A DNA stretch of 64,000 nt, from contig PUQB01000574.1 of assembly GCA_003024785.1 (NCBI GenBank), positions 77,001 to 141,000 on the forward strand. The letters are read 5' to 3'. Shown one piece after another: positions 59,030-64,000 of this stretch; position 1 is the stretch's first letter; every line of letters starts with the position of its first letter. The notes below the pieces were generated by a model. The model ran no database searches, was not told the origin of the DNA, and saw nothing but the letters and a program-made list of their open reading frames with translations. This DNA comes from Selaginella tamariscina (taxonomy: Eukaryota > Streptophyta > Lycopodiopsida > Selaginellales > Selaginellaceae). A program made the position numbers and the translations under genes.

Positions 59030-59859
59030 ATTTATGTCATTATCCGTCTAACATTTGAAAATAAGAAAAAAATATATATCTTGCATATATTAGGGGTATA
59101 ATGTATGGCTTAGGGTTTTTTTTTCTTTAAATCTATAATAATTTTAAATATATATTTTTACAAATATTAATTTCTTGTAGTCTTAAACTTTGACACATAA
59201 AGCTATAGTATTATGTCTCACCGGTTCTATGCTGTGTCACTCGGCCATCACCTACTACTCTCATCGTAGACATACAAGAATGGATGTAGCAGTAGCGACT
59301 GGAGAGGTATTCCGACACTTTCATACACAAGTGGTAAATGTGAATGCAACATCATGTAATTGTAATGCTTTCATGTGTGGTACATATGCCTCGATTGCTT
59401 GATCAACCAAGTGTTCACCCTGCTCGTCCAACTTGTAAACTCATTAGAGATGTATTTGAGTTACCATAGCCTATAGAGTATTCAAAGGCAGTTCCACATA
59501 TTCATACTTACATTCATGCATGCACCGATCAGTATGATAGATTTGTGCAAAAGCATAAGACTTCTAATGCAACACCGACATCCATGTTACGAGAGCTGCA
59601 CAAGAGTTGTATTAAGGTAGTCAAAAAATATTGATATTCATATTAGAAATTAAAATGGTGAAAAATTTAAGCAATCTTAATATATAGCTTTATGTTTCAA
59701 AGTTTAAGACTACAAGAAACTAATAATTGTAAAAAATGTATTTTAAAATTATATAAATTTAAAAAACAAAAAAAATCCTAAACCATACTATATATCCCTA
59801 ATATATGCAAGATATTTTTTTTTCTTATTTTCAAATGTTAGATGAATAATGACATAAAT
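59030..59859 (+). mobile_element. Mutator-like (MULE) deletion derivative with about 180-bp terminal inverted repeats
   Basis: 59030-59211 is the diverged reverse complement of 59678-59859. Outer ends read atttatgtcattat / ataatgacataaat, inner ends agctata / tatagct. Long TIRs of this size are typical of MULEs. The inner 470 bp reads, on the plus strand, MDVAVATGEVFRHFHTQVVN followed by VNATSCNCNAFMCGTYASIA. This resembles the C-terminal SWIM zinc finger of MULE transposases (C-x-C then C and H), but the last Cys/His are not clear. No 9-bp target duplication is visible (atcaattag against agagaccca). Non-autonomous and old. Confidence 0.65.
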
Positions 59860-60721
59860 AGAGACCCAATCCGATTGGAAATGAATACTACGTAAAGCAC
59901 CTCTGTAAGGAGAATGAGTGTGCATGGAGGGTTTATTGTTCAAAATCCATATTTACTATGTGTGTATATGAACTAGGGTATTTTTCTTGTTTTTTTGTAC
60001 AGATAAAAACAAGCCTAAGGACATATTAGGGATTTATATTTTCGTACATACAATTGGGGTTAGGTTATGCGGAATGAGGAGGGATGTTTTAATCAACCTG
60101 CCGCATGAAGATCAACGGAAGATTAGGTTTGTGTGTGTGTGAGAGAGAAAGAAACATTATAAATGAATAAATAATTCTTTCTCATTCATATACTTTATTT
60201 ATCAACGCTTCTTGATATCCATTCATATCGAATGGATTTAACATTTATAAAACATGCTGGGTCTTTTTGATTTATATACTATGTTTTCTTTAGGCATCCA
60301 TTATATATTTCACTCTCTTTCTCATGTTGTCTTTTTTATGGTTTGAACCATGTAACCTTTATCATAGTATTTTTTTAGGTGTGTTAATAATTTGACTCAT
60401 CCAAATAGGTTGGTTATATGATACATCTGAAGTAATAAGGATGATCATTAATTTTTGAAGATCCTTACATCAATCAAAGTATGGTTTAGGTTTTTGGTTC
60501 TTTTGTTCAACAAAGTGTGGGGTTTGCACTTTTACATCACTACTAGCTTCTATGTCGTTTGCACTCATTTATGTCATTCAATCTCCTCTCGCCACCTTAT
60601 TTTAGGTCAAAAAGGGTATTATAATTTTGTACTTGTGATAGCATGCCCTTTTAACTTTCAAACAACAGTCTCCCAACAGTCGACCATATGCTTATATAGT
60701 TTTGAGTAACTAGTTACCTTA
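59860..60721. other. spacer
   Basis: A/T-rich; TG-then-AG microsatellite at 60130-60148. No gene recognised. Confidence 0.5.
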
Positions 60722-62816
60722 TCAGAATTCTTTGGCATCGATTTTGAACCCATGCCGCATACCATAAATAATAAGCTCTTGTTCTTTAAGTTGGGCACTT
60801 AATGGAATAGGGTTTGATTGTCCTTCTGAGATAAGTGGCTTTTCATCCTCTCCACTTTTGAAGAGCATTAAGCTCTCTTTTAGTAACCACTCCTGCTTTG
60901 ATGGCCGTAACTTGTACTGCATAATAGGTATACCATCTCTTATGAAGAAAAAGAATTGTAGTGACACAAGATGACCAGTTAAAGAATTGCTCGCATAATA
61001 GGTATACCATCTCTTATGAAGAAAAAGAATTGTAATGGCATAAGGTGACCAGTTAAAGAATCGCTCCCCTCTTTGATATACTCTTTGATAATTTTTTTTG
61101 AAGTCTAGCACCTCAATCACAAGCAAAAGCACAACTTTTTTTAGAGATGTAATTTTTAAAAAGATCCATCATATGTGATAAGGTAAGTGCACTTGTCCCT
61201 TTTGAGACCTTATTGAAGAATGCATCAATATCTTCATGAGTGTGACCAATCATAAGGAAATTGAGCGTGATTGTCTCAAACACACATTTGGCAACAAGCA
61301 TTGACAAGTATGCTAGCACATATCTAAAAATAAAAGTAAGTATGAGCTTGAGAAACCCTTAAGTAAAATGATTTACCTATTTTTGTTCTCGTGCACAATT
61401 ATCCATCTGTAAAAGCAAATGACGAGGAAGCTTATTTGATGTTGAGCACATGTACACTATTTGAGCTAGATCCCTCCACTGAACCAAACTCTCAACAGGG
61501 CCATCTGTTTTTTGTGCAGGCTGCTGACAATGCCTTCATATTCCCAAGTAGCCTCAAGTGCAGACGTGTTCATGAGAGCATTATGTAAAGGTTGAAGGTG
61601 TTGTTTCTTCACTTTGAGATCACTGATAGGACTTGTCTGTGAGTGGGCTTCAAGGTTTCTGAAACACATGGCTAACGACCCAATAGTGAAATTGGAGTCG
61701 CTAACCAATGTGGAAGTGAAAAGTGTCCATATGACTCACAACCGTGTCCATGTGTTAACACACCTTCAATGAAATCGGAAGTTTCATGACATTTCCAAGG
61801 CACTTTGGTGTTGCAACGAGCTTTGGAATGCTGGTCTTTGAATGATCCATCTTGTCATGGATCAAGCACATACTCTGATGTGACACAGAAAGCATGCGGT
61901 GTGCATAGTACTGAGACCGACAAGTTTGTTGTGCAATCATGTGGGCCTCCATCTTCTTTTAATGGCAGTGATCTCCACCAAGGTTTTTGCACAAGCCTCT
62001 GCAGCTTCAATGATGTACAAGTGTCACACTTGGAAAAGCTAGAGTGTTTTGCAATCTCCACATCCTTAAAATGAGTATTCCATATGTTGTTGAAGGTACC
62101 AGTGCAGATTGCTTGGAGCCCCATCAAATGAGGCACTTGTTCACATGTTCACACAGCTTCAATTGAGTGTAGATTGAAGGCAAAACCTTGAGATTTTCCC
62201 TGACCCCTGCATTTGTGGTTCGGCATTTGTGAGGCATTTGTCTGCATTTGCTTCCACAAAAGCCTTGAGTATCTCTATGGCTGAGAGCGGGTTTTGACCA
62301 AGCGAGTGTTCCCATGTACTGAGGTGCGCGCTACATCTAGCCACTCATCCCTCCGACGGTAGAAGTGTGGTCTTTAGGATCCCATATATAGTGTACCAAG
62401 CTTTAAGTAGATGGCTACCTTATTAAATATCATGGATGTACTCTGATAAATTGTGTCCAAGGCCATTCCATCAATACACCCAGTTAGTGCAACATATACA
62501 AACTCATGCCTTTGCTTTTGGGTGAGCATACAAAAGGCATGTCTACATTGGGTAATTTTATTTTGGTTTGTCATATGACAACACTTCTTCTTGCAACAGT
62601 CAATCGTGGAAATGCTAACAATGTGCTGAAGATGTGGGATTCATTTTGACCCTCTTGCTGGAACTTGTAGGGGCAAATCTGCAACCCATGAATCACTTTT
62701 TTTTTTATTATAGGACCAATGCAAGGAACTTCTTTAAATATGGGTTGTCCTTCCGGGTTGTTATTATTGAAATCCAACCCTGAATATGTTTGGTAGTTAA
62801 TAGAATAATCAAACAT
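60722..62816 (-). pseudogene. DUF7869-type protein gene (transposase-like family), multi-exon or broken
   Basis: Peptides appear in the expected order on the minus strand. MFDYSINYQTYSGLDF starts near 62816. CCKKKCCHMTNQNKITQCRH and FCMLTQKQRHEFVYVALTG come at about 62600-62500. FNNIWNTHFKDVEIAKHSSF then SKCDTCTSLKLQ are at about 62095-62000, and MCLIHDKMDHSKTSIPKL at about 61870. QMDNCAREQK ends at a gtaaat donor (61377); after tttttag, YVLAYLSMLVAKCVFETITL and NFLMIGHTHEDIDAFFNKVS follow at 61320-61210, and LQFFFFIRDGIPIMQYKL at about 60970-60910. DNCxRENK, GHTHEDID and FSKCDxC are hallmarks of the family now called DUF7869 (from memory); an RNase-H-like transposase origin is suspected. Several frame changes remain unexplained by clear introns. 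A 74-bp tandem duplication (60919-61066) near the 3' end shifts the frame. Confidence 0.7.
60919..61066. repeat. 74-bp tandem duplication inside the DUF7869-type gene
   Basis: gcataataggtataccatct starts at 60919 and 60993; the two units are nearly identical to the end at 61066. 74 is not a multiple of three, so the coding frame is shifted by the extra unit. Confidence 0.92.
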
Positions 62817-62986
62817 TATTAATTAAATTAGGGTAATAAGGGCAAAAATGAGAAGAATTATGGCAGAAACGAAGAGAGTGCAATAGATAGATGAAGTTCA
62901 TTAATTTATTGTTTAATTATTTATTTAAAATGCTCAAAAAAAGTGTTTGTTGTGTTGTTCTTGTGTGTGATGTGTGTCTTTGTGTG
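62817..62986. other. spacer with TG repeats
   Basis: AT-rich, then an imperfect TG run at 62941-62986 which is the insertion site of the next element. Confidence 0.6.
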
Positions 62987-63947
62987 TGTCATAGTTTTTA
63001 CTATGACTTGACCCTTTACTTTGGGGTTTGACTGTTGTTACCTATTGAATTATGTGACGAACCCTAGATGTAGAAGAAACAGACCCGCATAGTGCACTTG
63101 GGTATCTAGTGATGGTCCAGTCGGGTGTCATTAGGTATTTGTAAGAAATTCTAGGCGAAGTTAACACTTCCATTTAAAAAACTCTCCCCCGTTTTGATGT
63201 TCTAGGTTAGGGTTCTTCACAAAGTATAGCTTGTCAAAATAGGGTTAGGGACACCCCTAAGGTTGACCTAACCCTAGGGTTTTCCTAACCCCCCTCCCCC
63301 CTAGGGTTAGGTTAAGACAACTCATTTTCTCTAAGGGCTGGCATTTCCGTGCCATCCCACTTACTCACTTAGGAAAACGGGGGGGGGGGGGTTTGTCACA
63401 TAAATAAGGTAGAGTATATATATAGTGAGGCTTCATGGGTTCAAAAGAGAGCTTGTTAACCTCCTACTGGTGCAGGTTAAGCTTGTGTTGTCAAGGTGCA
63501 ACCCTCTGTTGTGCCGCCCTAACTTCCACATGATAGGGGTACGTCCCACCTTTGGGTTAGACTATCCTTATCATTGGCAGGATCACACCTTTGTGACGGG
63601 AGTACGTTACTTCCAAGGAGTTAGTCAGATTCCTTGGCCCGAAAACCTACTCGCACACTCAAAAGGCATTGCCCAAGTTCACGTTCTGCAGAATTAGTGG
63701 TTGAGGCCTTGCTCCGGCCGCCTCAACCACGCCAAGCTAGGAATGATACCTGTAGCTCGGCTAGTCCGTGTGTCCTGATTCACAAGGTGAGCCTCGTTCG
63801 TGGACTTGGTCAGCTAGGGGCTTAAGTTTCTAAGGGTTGGGTTCCTAATATGGGCTACTTTATCAGATTCCGTGGGTTTCCAAAGAGGGGATTCTAGGGT
63901 TGGCACCTGGCAAACCGCCTTTGTGGTACCAGGTAAAAACTCTGACA
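62987..63947 (+). mobile_element. LTR-like element, probably a solo LTR (fossil)
   Basis: Starts TGTCATAG and ends CTCTGACA: TGTCA/TGACA is the short inverted end typical of LTRs. gtgtg flanks both sides (62982-62986 and 63948-63952) as a possible 5-bp target duplication, but the site is a TG repeat, so this is weak. Length 961 bp. Related to 32499-34173. An ataaataagg motif near 63402 followed by tatatatagtg may be its TATA region. No coding capacity. Lineage unknown. Confidence 0.72.
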
Positions 63948-64000
63948 GTGTGTATATGTGACGTATGTGTTATAAGCATATGTATGTTCATGTGTGTGCG

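Overview
The window looks like nuclear DNA of a land plant, most likely a lycophyte of the Selaginella type. The evidence is an intron-poor PLS-class pentatricopeptide repeat (PPR) gene with repetitive AYAQNGHL-like motifs, a plant-type Kelch gene and a plant-type alpha/beta-hydrolase with short introns, a tRNA-Ser(GCU), Ty3/gypsy elements, and AT-rich spacers full of CT/CA/AT microsatellites. The species is inferred; the sequence alone does not prove it.

Left part (1-12 kb): the 5' half of a Kelch-repeat gene on the minus strand (1-855), a long AT- and microsatellite-rich spacer, then a Ty3/gypsy element with both LTRs (6729-11650). From 12 to 23 kb: an unrecognised multi-exon locus (12.2-13.2 kb), a perfect 62-bp inverted repeat, a broken leucine-rich-repeat-like gene, copies of a dispersed repeat, a broken PPR-like fragment, a tRNA-Ser, and a coiled-coil gene on the minus strand. 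From 23 to 36 kb: mostly AT-rich spacer, a second and longer broken PPR-like gene (25.5-26.4 kb), a complex tandem-repeat block, and a large inverted and reshuffled copy of the 14.5-17.3 kb repeat into which an LTR-like element has inserted.

Right part: a second gypsy copy (36.6-39.7 kb) whose body is almost identical to the first but which has no recognisable gag or protease; a diverged, internally duplicated relative of the 12.2-kb locus (42.6-45.05 kb); then a duplicated neighbourhood. Its parts are a 14-exon alpha/beta-hydrolase (46.4-49.0 kb), a truncated PPR copy (49.4-50.4 kb), a GC-richer P-loop NTPase gene with a possible nuclease-like C-terminus (50.9-52.9 kb), a scrambled hydrolase fragment (53.05-53.4 kb) and the nearly complete PPR gene (54.1-55.9 kb). 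The NTPase gene thus lies between the two halves of a tandem duplication. The last 8 kb hold an unexplained GC-richer block, a Mutator-like element with about 180-bp terminal inverted repeats, a DUF7869-type gene on the minus strand, and an LTR-like element flanked by a possible 5-bp target duplication.

No operon-like cooperation is expected here. The biology is that of a gene-poor, repeat-rich plant region in which host genes (hydrolase, PPR, LRR-like, unknown family) have been locally duplicated and partly broken. Several frame breaks are one-base events in otherwise well conserved genes, so sequence error is a live alternative to pseudogenisation.
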